From Cryptomeria japonica (Eukaryota; Streptophyta; Pinopsida; Cupressales; Cupressaceae), in assembly GCF_030272615.1 (NCBI RefSeq), contig NC_081412.1, forward strand, positions 665,552,352-665,616,351: 64,000 nt of DNA, written 5' to 3'. The notes below the pieces were generated by a model that had not been told where the DNA came from, did not search any database, and was given only the letters and a program-made list of their open reading frames with translations. A program made the position numbers and the translations under genes. Below, piece after piece: positions 35,046-48,676 of the stretch. The first letter of the stretch is position 1. Every line of letters starts with the position of its first letter.

Positions 35046-35201
35046 CTATCTGTTTAATTTAAACGTAATTAAATATTTGAAAAGGTCCGCTTTTGAAATA
35101 TTGTGTACGTAAGCGTATCTGGATCCACGTATTGTACGGGTCTACAGACTACGTGGAAAGTTATTACCACCGTGGACGACGATAGACGGTAAGACTATGC
35201 C

Positions 35202-35207
35202 CACGTG
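35202..35207. promoter_or_regulatory. G-box CACGTG
   Basis: CACGTG in CCCACGTGGAC, within 200 bases of the putative TATA. Several related ACGTGG words are at 35128-35165. G-boxes bind bZIP/bHLH factors in plants (general knowledge). Confidence 0.45.
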
Positions 35208-35413
35208 GACAAGGTCACGGGCTGACAAATGAGGGTATAGTTGGGAGATATGATTAGGTTTTAACATTACGTGTACCTAATTAGAGGGGTTTTATATTAA
35301 GAAAGTTAAAAGAGACGCTTTGTTCTATTTTGTGTTCTTTAGGGAAAATGATTCCAAACTCCGAATCGTATCCCTTATGCTGAATTTGTCTCTATGGAAT
35401 AGGATGTGACTGT

Positions 35414-35419
35414 CACGTG
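35414..35419. promoter_or_regulatory. Second G-box CACGTG
   Basis: CACGTG in GTCACGTGGC, about 210 bases upstream of the first one with respect to RopGEF. Confidence 0.4.
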
Positions 35420-35429
35420 GCTACTTGAA

Positions 35430-36239
35430 AGCTAACAACTGTCATGGGACTTCGTTTGTTGTTTTTATATTAATAATAATGGAGTATCATTGACAATGTT
35501 GGTGTAAAAAGATCTATTCGTTTTAATTTAGAAATATTTATGATAACTATATCAAAATGTTCACTGTATTTTTATAAAAACTAAAAATTACTTAAATAGC
35601 TATATTTAAAAGATATAATTGTCATGATCCCCTTAAAAAAACAAATTGTACATAGGAAAACAAAAATCTTCATTAATGATAAAAGAGGGGTGTATCTATA
35701 GTAGTAAATTTCATATTATTAAAATTAAGAATTTCCTTTAATAATTAAGGTGTGCATAAAATTGTAATAATGAGATTTTTATCTAGTTTTGTATTGATTA
35801 TGACATATTTAAGTATTATGTCTTGCCTCAATCTTTATATATCCTTATTTACTTTCATTTACACTTACATTCTTAAGATTTTTAAAATATAGAAAAATAT
35901 TGAGATAAAATTATATTAATCATACAAATAAAATATAGAAAAATAATTTTGTAGAAATATAATAAATAAATTCTAATTTTTGTATATAATAAAAAACATG
36001 GAATCTTGTCAAATTTGATGTGAATTTGTTAATCTTTTTTTTTTTAATTGTATTTAAATTCTTGTTTACATTACTAAGAGTTTGATTAGACCTTGGAAGA
36101 TATTTATAAATGTATATCATCTTAATATCATAACCAACAAGTTATCTCGACCTTATCTATGCCTTTCAATGAGCTTCCCTTCAAGACAAATATTTCCCAC
36201 GTGTAAGATTTAGATTATATTGATGGTCTTTTAGCTTGT
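35430..36239. other. AT-rich intergenic, no gene seen
   Basis: Very AT-rich sequence without a recognisable element. Confidence 0.5.
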
Positions 36240-38110
36240 CTTTTAGCTACATGGAAAGTGAAGGTTAAACCTCAATAAAGCATATGAATCAATTGGTAGA
36301 AGAGAACCATCAATCACTATATCTTACTTCTTTGGGATTATAGTACAAAGAAATGCAAAAAAATGTTGAAAGTTGGAAAAAAACCTCAAAGGACAACTTG
36401 TTCATGGATGAGTACTCAGTTCAAGGACAACTTGATATTTTCAATAAGATAGTTGTCAAAGCCTTGCCTAAGAGAATAAATTATATTACTTGTGAAATTA
36501 TGAAGCTTTAAAAATAGATTCCTAGGTGGTTGATTTATTATATACAATAAAGTGTTTGAGATTCTCTCTTAATTGAGCTTGATTTTGACAAAGCTTACAA
36601 CTACATATGTTGGCCTTGAATCATCCTTAAGATGTTACAAGGTTGGGATTTCATCCTGAGATTTATGACCATGTGAGAATGTTTTTTTATGGATGTTAAT
36701 GCTAGATTAGCATTCAAAAACTACCTATCCCCTAAATTTCCTCTCCAAAGTTCCATCCACCAAGACTTTCCTCTTTCCATGTTCCTTTCTTTCTTACTAT
36801 TGATGCTCTCAACTACCTTTTTCATAATGGTGAACTTATATAAATCTTATTCATGGGATCTCCCTTCCCAACAATACTAAAGCCCTAGACTCACATTTTA
36901 TTAATAACAATATGGTTTTTATTCAAAACTTACTCAAAAAGGTGTGTAATACATTGGATATTCTATAACTCTAGTGTGGTCTTAGGATCACAATTAGCAG
37001 TGCATAAAACTAAATTATTGGTGATCCATCTCAACCCTTATCACCTTGGATTCTTGAGCAATGGAAAGAAGTTAAGCACATGGAACAATTACTAGATATC
37101 AAGTAGCATCCCTTTTAGGATTGATGTTTTTCTAAAAGACATGTGGAATTGGTTTATAAGAAAGGTTAAAGGAAAACACTTATTATGGACTAATCAGTCT
37201 TTGTCCATGTTTGGAAAATTTTAGATTGCTAATAAAATCCACTTTTAAAGTTGCATCTACTATTCCACTCAAGTTGTCTACCCTATAACAAATATTATAA
37301 CTAGAAATTTAGCTTATCTAAAGCTTCCTATGAGCAAAATAGGGTAACAAGAAAGGTGTGCCTACCACTTCTTAGATTTATAGCATTCTTTTGAAAGACA
37401 AAAGGAGATTTATAATCATTGATCCATACATCTAGGGGATTTATCTTACAATAAAATAGGTTGTGACGGATCTAGAAGGGAATTGCACCTTTAAAGAATT
37501 AGTTGGTTTGCATCCATATTCAATATGCATCAACTACTATTCCTTGGGGCATGTTGCATCAATATGATAAATTATTTCTAGCTATTTATTTTAAGATTCA
37601 TGGATCTACCTCCTTTAAATAGGCATATGTAAAGACTTAGTAGTTGGTCTCTTTGTGACTTTCCTAGTTTCATTAGTCCCTCAAGAATAGACTAGAAGCT
37701 TTGTCACCTCTTCTATTTTGTAGAATCAATCAATCCAACAAAATGACAAATCTTTGGAGATCTTCCCCAAGTTTAAAGGTAGACACCTCTTCAAATAGGG
37801 TATTCAAATGTTTAGAGGTTACTAAGATGTAAAGTTTAATTAGAAAACTTGGCAATAGCTTGACTTGATTTAGTCTTTATTGTATTGATAAGCAACATGT
37901 GATTGATTTATAGAAGCTTGTTTTGCTTAACATTTCTATCTTGATGTCTATAATTTATCTTTCTAACATTTTAAAAGATTATAAGTGGTCCAAGAGATGT
38001 GTAACGTTCATTTTTTTTCCTTTAAAATGGCTTATAATAGCTTTCACCCTCACTTTCTTTAAGCTCTATTCCAATGCTAAATGGAAATGTAAGTTCAATC
38101 AAACTAAATG
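36240..38110 (+). pseudogene. Highly decayed LINE reverse-transcriptase relic
   Basis: Fragments in shifting frames resemble plant L1 RT: IELDFDKAYNYICW near 36572 (family: LDFEKAYDRVEW) and LLWTNQSLSMFGKF near 37190 (family: W....LSLAGRI). Later text is compatible with the tail of ORF2. Many stops; identified by pattern, so only moderately sure. Confidence 0.4.
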
Positions 38111-39163
38111 GAACAAACTTCATTTGTAATTTTAGTAATCCAAGTTAGATGCTTAGTCTCAACTCACTTTGTAGAAATTCCTTCGCATCAAGTTTCTTGA
38201 TGGAAGTTTCCTCAATTTCATTTTCCCATCTTTCACTTGTCCCTTTTACACTAAGAAAGGGTCCATAAAGCATCATTTTTGGTTTTTTCACCACACCCAT
38301 AAGTTGTAGTCAACCTTCTTATGTTTGTTACCCACCCTTTCCCAAATTTTAGGTCATGGAAGCATTCCCTTCAAAGTTCACCCCTTTCTAGCTGTAATCA
38401 ATAATATTTGTTGTAAAGTGATTATCAAACAAGTATGAAAGTTCTATTGTTAGGTTGTTTTTTCACATTGAATGTTTCCTTTATAGGTTAAAAGGTAAAT
38501 TCCTAGCTCTAACTTATCCCTTTTGATGGCAAACCTATCTAAAGTTCTAAAGCAGTAGCTCAAGGCTCATAACCTAAGCTTGTGAATTAAGTCACTAGTC
38601 TAAACTTTCAACTATAGGCTATGATTGATCAACAAGATAATTTTACCTCAAATGTAGCCTAGATAGCCAAGGAATCCTATAAACTCTTCATCAATTCTAA
38701 GTTTTTCTTCCTAACAAAGATAATCTCCACGATATTCAAGCAATGCTCTTGTTGCTATAGACTTACAAACTATGTTTTTCTATGTAACCCTTAAGACTTT
38801 CTCCTTATTTATATGATTTATTTAAACATATCACTTTTTTTTTTGTAAAATATCGAGTAAACTTTTTAACATGACTAGTGGCGTTGGCACAACACACCCT
38901 CTGGCACCACGTGAAAAGCTTTTGACCCAAAACTATGAACCAATGAGGTCACAAATGAGAGACCTCATCCCCAAATATCAATATTGAGTTTCAAACCCAC
39001 GAGCACATTAGATCGACGAAGACACAAGCCTACAATCACAATAGCCCAGCAAAAATTTGAACCTTAGTGGACACAACAACACCACCACTTGTGACAGGTT
39101 TATTTGAGGTTGTTTCTTTTTTGTTTTAGCGGGGTATTCCAGTGCAACAGTATGACTACATTC
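38111..39163. other. Intergenic, no gene seen
   Basis: AT-rich. No domain recognised. Confidence 0.45.
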
Positions 39164-39253
39164 AGCCTCAGATACGAAGACAGATTGGAAGGTAGCCTCA
39201 GATACGAAGACAAATTGGAAAGCAGCCTCAGATACGAAGACACCACCACCACA
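39164..39253. repeat. 30-bp minisatellite, three units
   Basis: The word GCCTCAGATACGAAGACA starts units at 39164, 39194 and 39224. The period of 30 keeps all frames open, so repetitive open frames (for example VFVSEA repeats on the - strand, 39304-39008) appear. I see no other coding evidence. Confidence 0.9.
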
Positions 39254-42200
39254 TAACCAACACACACTAAAGATGAACCCATTTAAACATATTATCTTGA
39301 ACAACTACATACAATTTATAATATTTAACTTAAATTAGTATAAAAATATTCAAACTTCCAAATAAAGATTTTAAAATAAAAAAACATAAATTTATTTAAA
39401 AATTTAAATTTAAACTTAAAGACCCATTTGAAAACCTAAAAAATCCCCCCACCACATACTCATGTGTTTCCCCTCGATCAAAAATGTGGGGATACTTCAA
39501 AGATTGAGTTGAAATCCACCCTATAAATTATTAAGAAGAATCATTCTTTATCTATAAAAAAAATAGAAAATAAACTCAATACTATCCGTTACGCATCACT
39601 ATTATCATGTCATGTACAAAAAAACAATAATGTTTTCTTAATATTAGGATCAATTTTCTTCTGTCTGATTTTGCACTCTTTCTCCTTGTTTTAAATTTCA
39701 AGCGAAGAAAATATCGATTGGGGAGAGTAATTATACTTCCTAATTAATAATTAAATAATAAGCTGCATGTGCTCCATAGTTGTGCAAATATACTTATATT
39801 TGGACGTGCATGGTCATTCACTTATAATAAGATTATATGTCATATTAAACGGGATAATCTTATTCATAACGAGACATTGACGCCTGGTGCAATGGAGATA
39901 TGAGAATATTATGGGAAAATTATTTAAAATTTGGTTGATATTACATGAATGGTGAGAAGATAGAGATAAAATTGTCATAATAATAGTGTAACATCATGTC
40001 ATATAACAAATTTTACATAAGATTTTTTTAAAAGAATAGAATATTTCACACATATCCATTTTTTTTTGCACTTGATAGTCTGTTCACAGACAGGCCATTT
40101 TAAATAATAAATGTTTATGATATCAAGTTATTTAAATGTTTATGATATCAAGTTTTATGGAATCAAGTATTTGAGTTGATTAAGTAAACAAATTATTTAA
40201 ATTTATAATGGTGAAATTTGTATGTTTATTTTATATTTTGTTTAGTTTTGCATTTATTTTATGAGGATGTTTTTGATATATTGATAAACGGTGCAAGTGT
40301 GTGCAAAATTAAGTCTTTGTTATTATGTCACATATCAATCCATTACATACATATTTATACATTTATCCCTACAGCCATATATTTGTTTGCACATTTCTAT
40401 ACATTTGCTCTGTTCACTTATTATTATACACATGCACACATATATTTCAAACTCATGTTACCCATTTTGATTTGGTCCCTTTCGTGTTCCAAAACAAGTT
40501 TGCAATCATGGGAGCATCCTCACAATTGTAAATTCACCATTTCCAAGCTTAAAATTTAGAATTCCAATTTGAGTGGCTCTTACCTATGTCTAAATAAACA
40601 CAAATTTAAATGATATATTTATATGACCTTATATTTAAAGGCATCCATTGCATTCATTGTGGTCATCTATAAATAATAAGTTCTCTTATTCTAAGAAGAA
40701 CAAACATTTAGATTTGGTGCACTAAAAGCAATCTAGATTTGTATAATCCTAACAACATATGCATGACTAAAGAGTATTGTTTTCAATCACTTGTTCATAT
40801 TTTTGTGGGCTTTTTATTGATACAGTAACAACCATACTAGGTATTTTAGTACGTAGATTTCAAGAAACGCATAAAAATAGGAGCATACTTGATTAGTAGA
40901 AGAGCCAAATTTAATAGTAGGACAAATCAAGACTTAAGGGACTAGTCTATAACCATGAACTAGTCCTATACATGTGAAATTTTCCTCCATAGAACATAGA
41001 TCTAATGCAAATTGTGAAATATTTCACTAAGAGGCATGATTTCCAAGACATACATCTAACAAGTTTCTAAAACTTCAAAAAAAGTAATCATTCTTCATTC
41101 ATAGAGCCAAGTACTCTCATGACCTATCTACTGCATTTAATTTCCTATATTAACATGTTAAGTGTTTAGGTGTTTAGTCCTAGCTAGATAATTAATTAAA
41201 ATTATATTTTAATCATTCATATGATATGCATGGTTTGACAAGATATAACGGTGCACTCCATTGGGAGTCATATTAATGTAATTCCTAACTATAAGATGTG
41301 GCATATCAATATACATAGACATAATCTTGTGTATGTTTCATTGGACTTGTGTGATGTTATCAAAGGAGAGTCAAACAATTGCTTGATCAAGTGAAAAGAG
41401 CTCCACCATGGATTAATTGGGGTTGATAATTTCAAGGATGTGAGATTGGGGACCATTGATCACATCCATAACATTGTAGGGTAAAAGGGCAAGTGAGAAG
41501 TAATGAATATAAAGAGTCATTGTGTTTGTGGGATTTAATATTATAAATATATTGTAAAACAATAGTTCTCTCCATCTATAGCTTGGACTAGCTAAGAAGG
41601 TGCCAAAGTAAGTCAATTATATTCACAAATCTCAAATGAAAAACATATTTTGGCTATGAACTAGCATTTAATGGGCCATCGAGAGCTAAAAGTGATAAGA
41701 TTCAAGGAAGACTAGGGAATGTGTAGTTTACTAATTGAATATTATTGGTACAAATATGGATATATAGAATCTTATTGGGGTCCCTCAAGTGGTATAAACA
41801 AATGGACTTTGCTAGGTGAAATCTATTGGTTAAGTGTGATGATCCTCTTGTCTTTTCAATGGCATGCAACCTTGTCTTGTTTGTTTAAGCATTTTGGGTA
41901 CCTATAGACTCTTTTTATTCCACATGGAATGGACAAGTGAGATCCATTTTTTATAGATTAGTTTAAGATCATGGGAGATTCTAAACCATTGCTCCTACTA
42001 TGTGGCACAACTTGATTAACAGTGATGTATTGATTGATTAATAAGCTATGCATCTTATCCATCATTTGATACTTTAATGTTATCAATTTGAATGGTAATA
42101 AATCAAAACCATTGGTCAATGTGAAAATCAAAGTCCTTAGGTGGTAATTCATAGCTCAATATTTAAATGAAAAGGCCACAATAAGGTTTCTTAGAAGATA

Positions 42201-42289
42201 TTTTCATCTATGGACTTGACTCGAAGAATGTGATGAGAGGATACATGCGAATTAAAGAATGCATATGCTTGAAACACAAATATAATCGA
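39254..42289. other. Intergenic, no gene seen
   Basis: AT-rich; short open frames without motifs. Confidence 0.45.
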
Positions 42290-42525
42290 ACCTAATAAGT
42301 TGCATTTGTGTTGTAAGCATGGGTATTCCAAAGAGTGAGAAGAGTTGTTTGAGTTGTAACGAAGCTGCAAGTGAGTAAGATTTTTTTTCGATGTGCAATT
42401 CTCATAAAAATGAGGATTGGTATCTTGGGGGTTATGCTAGAGTAATAAATAGGATAGTTTGACACAAATTATCTTTCTATTTAGACAAGATTCTCGATTG
42501 TAAGTTTAAGAGACTCAAAAGACAA
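42290..42525. repeat. Diverged direct repeat, first copy
   Basis: Shares GTTTGAGTTGTA, CAATTCTCAT.AAAATGAGG-like text and TCTTGGGGGTTAT..TAGAG with 43755-43990, same order and orientation. The repeat family was not identified. Confidence 0.6.
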
Positions 42526-43754
42526 CTTCTAAGGTACAATATAAGGCAACATTGGGATGAATATCAATATCTATCTCAAACTTTTCATATAGACTCCATT
42601 AGTACCTGTTGAGAATTTTTATCATCTAGTAATCTAGACAAGTTGTAAGGTTTTGATTGTTTGATTATAAATTTGGATGATTTTCTTGGACTTGGGAAAC
42701 TTGAAATCTACAATACTTGGTATTATGTCTATATCATTCTAAGCTAGTGATTATAACCTCAATTTTAATAGAAATGAATATGTTTAATAGGTACATATAT
42801 TCCAACCATCTTCAGGATTATACTTGATTCAATTGTTATAACATGGATGCTAGCATTTTATTTTTCCTTGATGTTGGTTTCTCATGAAGGAAGATGATTA
42901 GTTTGATGCTCGGATTTTGATAATATAAGAACATGTTTGGTGATCCAAACTTTCATTCATGTAATTGCAATTATGCAATTTGTTGTCCTTATGTTTTTCA
43001 CAGCTAGAAAAGTGTTTCTCCATATAGTTAATAAACTATTTTTGTATATAAATGATAGCTTAGTAATTTCCTTCTAATTAAAGACAAAGACATGTACTAA
43101 GATAACACGTATTATAATAGATGAAAATAACATTAATAGAGAAACATAGGTAATCTAATTATTGAGTGGATGACAATGAAGAGGTCATGGAGTATTGGAG
43201 CCATATATAATACGTTTATATAACATTGTGATTTTTGCATGCGCTTCTTATAATATATTGTTACAAGTCTTTATGTGCCAACACATCAAACTACATTTCA
43301 TCTTGATCCACTTCCAAGATATGTCATAATTAACAAATTATTATGATACAAATATCTAATTAGTGTCAAGGTTAGCTACTAAAAGACTAGTATGCATCAA
43401 AATTTATAATAATTGTATGCTCCGACATCAAGTTGGTAGTGATGTATCTAAATTCTTTTTGCAATAATGTGTCTCCATAATGAACAAAGATATTATGGTG
43501 ATACACATTTTAATTGTGAAATGAATGCATTTGTTCTAAACATAATCTTGACTATCACAATTTGGTACTAATATTTAAATAGCGGTTTACACAACACGCA
43601 TTAGATATGCAAAATAAAATCTTGGGTCTAGGGTTTAAAATCTATGAAACTAATTTTTATATTATAGATTTATATACTTATAACCATGGATTTTTTTTAT
43701 GTTTCAATGAGATTGCATTAGAATACCATTAGTGATATATCCTCGCCTCTAATT
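42526..43754. other. Intergenic, no gene seen
   Basis: AT-rich, nothing recognised. Confidence 0.45.
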
Positions 43755-43990
43755 GAGCCTAATAAGTTAGATTTGTGTTAAGTATGGATGTTACAAGTGA
43801 GAGGGGTTGTTTGAGTTGTATTTGAGTTGCAAGTATGGGTAAGATTTAGTTTTGATATGTAATTCTCATGAAAATAAGGTTGATGTCTTGGGGGTTATAC
43901 TAGAGCTATAACTATGGTACTTCGGCACATTTCCTTTCAATTTAGACAAGATTCCTAATTGAAAGTGACACTTAAGAGGTTCATAATACA
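43755..43990. repeat. Diverged direct repeat, second copy
   Basis: Partner of 42290-42525, about 1.46 kb away. Ends TTTAGACAAGATTC like the first copy. Confidence 0.6.
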
Positions 43991-45020
43991 ATGAAACACT
44001 TTTACTCTCATTATGAATCTCTAAGTGATTGAGAAGATAACATTGTTGTCTCTCATATATATACTCTTTGCCCCATGCTTGAGTAGGCTAGGTTTACCCT
44101 ACTAATGCTCAAATTAATGACTCTTTTTTTTATTCCTATTATATTGAAATATTAATGACAAATATTCATTAGGGTTTTCTAGTTCTCTTATTCTCTAATT
44201 GTATACAAGGATTATGTCAAAGACCATATTCAATATATTCTCTATACATTTAGCTATAACATGATCATTTTCTATCTTATAGATTTTTTTTTAATTTTGT
44301 TATACTAAGAAAGTATATTATTTTTTATTAAGATCTATCTAAGTTATACAATGAAGTTTCAGTGGTTCTTAACCATAATTTTATAAGTTATGCCAAATTG
44401 ATGAATTTATTAATGGCTACACAAATGTCATGGCTTTTTGCATGTTTCCCCATATATCAATACATATCCATCTTCACTTTAAATATATCATTGTTAATCT
44501 TGTATGTTAAATCCTAGTATATTATCAATATTAAATAATATATATACATTTGAAATAAGTGCATTGCTACATGGTAGTCAATGTTATAGCATAATAAGAT
44601 TTTCATATTTGACTACAATATGTCTTAAGGTACAAACCAAATTGAATCAATATATCTATGAAGTATACTTTTCTATTTTAGTTTGAACTAAAATCTTTAT
44701 CAAGGTGCAAACAAACCTACAAATTTGTAACTCCCATATTGATCTTGTCTTCTTCAACTAGAAGTCAGACCGAACATTTAAGAAAAAAGCTCTTTCACCA
44801 AAATCCACTCAAGACTTTATCCTTATTCCTTTACAAAATACAAATATTAATCCCAAAAAATCTTAATGCATACAATAAAAAAAGAGCCCCATTATAACTA
44901 TTTTACAACTATCATCATCTTTTTTTAATTGAAAAAATGTATATGCTAACTAAAAGAAAAAAATGTACAACATTCATCATCTTTTTAGCATTTGAGTTCT
45001 TTACACGCAAAGTTTTTTAT
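43991..45020. other. Intergenic, no gene seen
   Basis: AT-rich, nothing recognised. Confidence 0.45.
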
Positions 45021-45300
45021 ATATTGATAAAAGTTGGAGATGTCATGACAAAAGAACCCCATTCTTATTTCCGTTGAAATTTGAACACAACACTTCAAAT
45101 ATCCAATATTATGACAACTTAAAGTTACGCAACGCTCGAACGTACCATAGAAATAATATTATATTGATAGAAGTTGAAGATGTCACAAAATAAGAACGTT
45201 GTTCTTGCTTCTATTGAAATTTGAACATAACACTTTAAATATCCAAAATCACAACAACTCACCATTACACAACAGTCAAACGTACAACTCACCTTTAGAT
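45021..45300. repeat. 140-bp diverged tandem duplication
   Basis: ATATTGATAAAAGTTGGAGA and ATATTGATAGAAGTTGAAGA start units at 45021 and 45161. Both continue with TTGAAATTTGAACA and AACACTT.AAATATCCA. Confidence 0.8.
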
Positions 45301-46060
45301 GTGACAAGCTTAACCAAAATCACTAGAGAGAAAGTACCCAACACCCCCATGTTTTGGACATTTCACTTCTCCTAACGTTCACTAAGACCAATTAGTCTTC
45401 GAACTTTCTTAACGATGTGATTTCAAAAGCGTATGCTTCTCCCAACGGTACATTTTGAAATGAGTTTGTAAGTGCTTTCTTAAGTAATACAATGAACATT
45501 TCTTCATTAATAATTATTTCTTATGCATAAAGTTTATGCTTTTAAAGTCAAGTTTTCACATGCCTTTTCACCATATCTTTTGTCTCTACTAGGCTGCTTT
45601 GACCATTGTGTAAATTCCCTTGGTTCAAATTTAAACAAGTACTTGGTAGAAAAATATAATAATAACATGGTGCACCTATCCAATACGTCATGCGTGACAG
45701 TCATTTATCAAAGGTCGTGGTTAAAAAAATTTAATAATTTAATTTTTAATGATGGGAAGGTTTAACGTCTATGTTTGGCAATATGTAGTGAATTTGTTCC
45801 CTTAGTGGCCAATAATACGTTTGATTGTCAATAACGTTCTTCACAAGTAATGAGAGAGTATGACAATGAAAGTTCACGAGAAGTTATGAGTTTGAATCAT
45901 CAAACCCTAGGCATGAATCTGATTTTTTTAATAATAAATTTTAACAATAATGAAGTGCACTTCAATGTTTGAAATTTAACCGTGCACTCCGTACGGAGTA
46001 GTTTCTGATAAATCTTGTTTTTAATCATTTGTTTTTTTAAACGTTTAATTAATAAAAATT
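45301..46060. other. Intergenic, no gene seen
   Basis: Nothing recognised. Confidence 0.45.
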
Positions 46061-46190
46061 AAATTAAATAGGGTAGGGTGAGGACTTAATAGTTGAACGG
46101 ATCAATTTGGCATCCTTATAAACATTAAATTAAATAGGGTGAGGACTTAATGGTCCAACGGATCAATCTTGGATTCTTATAAACATTTAA
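46061..46190. repeat. 66-bp tandem duplication
   Basis: AAATTAAATAGGGT...GAGGACTTAAT..T..AACGGATCAAT..TGG..TCTTATAAAC twice, starting at 46061 and 46127. It sits at the left breakpoint of the 2.5 kb duplication. Confidence 0.85.
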
Positions 46191-48676
46191 TTAAAGTTTA
46201 AAAAAAAAATTGTGCCAATTTATTTTGTTTAATGAATTTTGAATTGAGAATCTATGATTATTTTGTCTTAAATTAAATTTAAAATTAAGATTATTTTTTT
46301 TCTTTTTAATACTTTGTCTTTGTAAAAGATGTTTCATCTTAAGAATATTTGATTAGATTTTTCTTTCATGATATTTTGTATTTAAAAATATCTTCTTTTA
46401 TTTAGGTATCTTGTTTCTTCTTCATGATTGACTATGTGACAATCTTTAAAGGTTATAGATATGATAAGATCTACCAAAACAAAAAGGTTATAGATATGAC
46501 AAGATCTACCATAACAATGAAAGATATGATATGTTTCATACAATTTTTTTTAATGTTTATTTATTTTTCATTCTCTTTTTAAATTGTGAGAGTTGCACCT
46601 TCTTTCTTTTCTTTTTTTAGTTATATTTTATAATTATTTAAAACAATTAATTTTTTTGTGAATTTTATATCTTCTCTTGTGATAATATGAAGATATATTC
46701 AACTATTAAATCTTAACAAATTATTTTATTAATGACTTGTATATTTCTTTCTCACTTTGCATATTTATTTTTATATAATAGAGAATTGATAAGAGATACA
46801 ATATTTTTATAGTTCATAATAGTGATTGATTATGGTTTTTAGATTTAATTATGTGGTGATTTTTGGTATCAACATTTTAGATCACACTCAATGACCTATC
46901 AAATATTTTCTTGTTTTTTATATTGAAGCATCATAAGGAGGGTGCCATCCTTATAACATTCACAAATCAAATGCATCCAAAAACGTCAAATATTTTCTTG
47001 CTCTTATAATAGATTGCTAGTGATACCAAACATTAAGCAAAAATTTATCACTCGGTTTAAATAAAACACACTCTCAAATAATTAATTCATAAATATAGTA
47101 TTTTATAAACATATAAATCATATGAAAGAGTCATAAAATAAATTATCATAAAAAATAAAAATAAATATTATCTTAATTCAATGAAAAATAGATTTTTTTT
47201 TTTAAATTACAATCTATTTGATACTTTCTGCACAAAATTTTGAGTTGGGAGAAAATGGCTCAAGCTCTCTTCCATATTATTAGTACTTGCCCTAGGCTAT
47301 ACTATTGCATTCGCTTTAATCAATTAGTTTTCACCAATCAAAAGTGATTATTATTTTTGCTTAAAAAAAACTTGGTTTTTGTAAAGTTGAGATTTATATT
47401 TTTAAATGTAAGATATTATAAAATTATTTATCTATACTTATGATTGGTTTAAAAATTTGGTGTTACAAGAGCAAATTTTTAGGAATGATAGAATTTTTTA
47501 GGTTTTTTTTTTTTTGTATTGATAATAAAGAGTAAACTAAAATATAAAATAGTTAAAGCTTTATCAGCAGATCATGGTAGCTTTCTAAGTAAGTAGCCAC
47601 ATCAGAGAGTATGTAAAGGCAAGGATATTGATACATGAGTTTAAACAAAATACCTGACAACATATACACAAAGCCTATACAGTCCTAAACCGTGATATAT
47701 GAAAAACATATACAGGCCTATACAACTAAAGATGCATATACAAAATCTGTCCAGCTATATACATCCAACATGAGACAATTATGTGCTAGATCCAAGCGAT
47801 CCATCCTAAGTGACCTTCCATCCAGACCAACCTTCGATCATCGAGCATTCTAGCAGTGTGTATCATTTGTTGGTGAGCCATCTGTCCATTTCCTCTTATT
47901 TCCTCCATGAGAGCATCTAGGGTGTTGACAAAGGGTGTTCTTTCAACATTCATTCTCCCCCAGGTATAGCCATGAGAGAGTTCAAAGATAAAGATTCTTG
48001 TATGCCCGTCGTTAAGGAATCTATGAAAATTCTCCTTATTTAGCCTGATAACCATAGTAACCCGCGAGAAGATAAAATGAAAGGCGAGTCTACGAAAAGA
48101 CTTAGTAAGGGCCCTTTATTTCCATTGAAATCTTTCTAAATTCCTAATTTTTCATAGATACCAAAGGATTTCACAAGATAACAGATTCCAGAAAAGATTA
48201 GTGTCTTTCTTAATGCCTTTAATAAATCTAGTAACAACATCAAGTAAGTTAATATGCATCGGTAAAATCAAACCAAACATAAGCCACACTTCCTTAGCAA
48301 TAATATAGTCAAAGAAAATATGTCTACTAGATTCCTTAACTTTACACATAGTACAAAATTCTTCTTTACTATAATCAAATCTGATAGGCAACTTATCAAG
48401 CATTAGAAACCATCTAAAAGTTTTCTTTTTAGGAGCCAAAAGAGAGCTCCAAAGAGCCTTAAACATTTTACCCCATTGAGCATGTGATAGATCCGAGTAC
48501 CAGTTAGTATTAACATGATTAAGAATATTATCATTATAAGATAGAGCTTTATAGATAGAAATTTATTTCACATTATAGAGTGGGTTGCTATCAATCCATG
48601 AGAAGGATACAAACTTGTCTTCATTCACATCACATTCTTTAGGAAGCTGCAAGAGATCATAAGCATTGCACATTAT
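46181..48676. repeat. 2.5-kb tandem duplication, unit A
   Basis: Begins AAACATTTAATTAAAG, ends AAGCATTGCACATTAT, and is directly followed by unit B, which starts with the same words. It contains about 1.3 kb of AT-rich DNA and the 3' end of a LINE (47515-48676, - strand). Microhomology (TTAT) is visible at the junction. Confidence 0.92.
47515..48676 (-). pseudogene. LINE 3' fragment, copy A
   Basis: The zinc-binding RT domain (zf-RVT type) reads DKLPIRFDYSKEEFCTMCKV and ESSRHIFFDYIIAKEVW (48466-48152), with the C..C..H spacing visible. A second open piece follows (NKENFHRFLNDGHTRIFIFE). The 3' end is a run of T on the + strand (poly(A) on the LINE strand) near 47500-47514. Truncated at 48676 by the duplication junction. 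Confidence 0.8.

Noticed and set aside
38870..39000. Possible tRNA-derived SINE (GAGTTTCAAACCCAC as box B)
   Set aside because: The only box A candidate is over 100 bases away, and no tail or target duplication was found.
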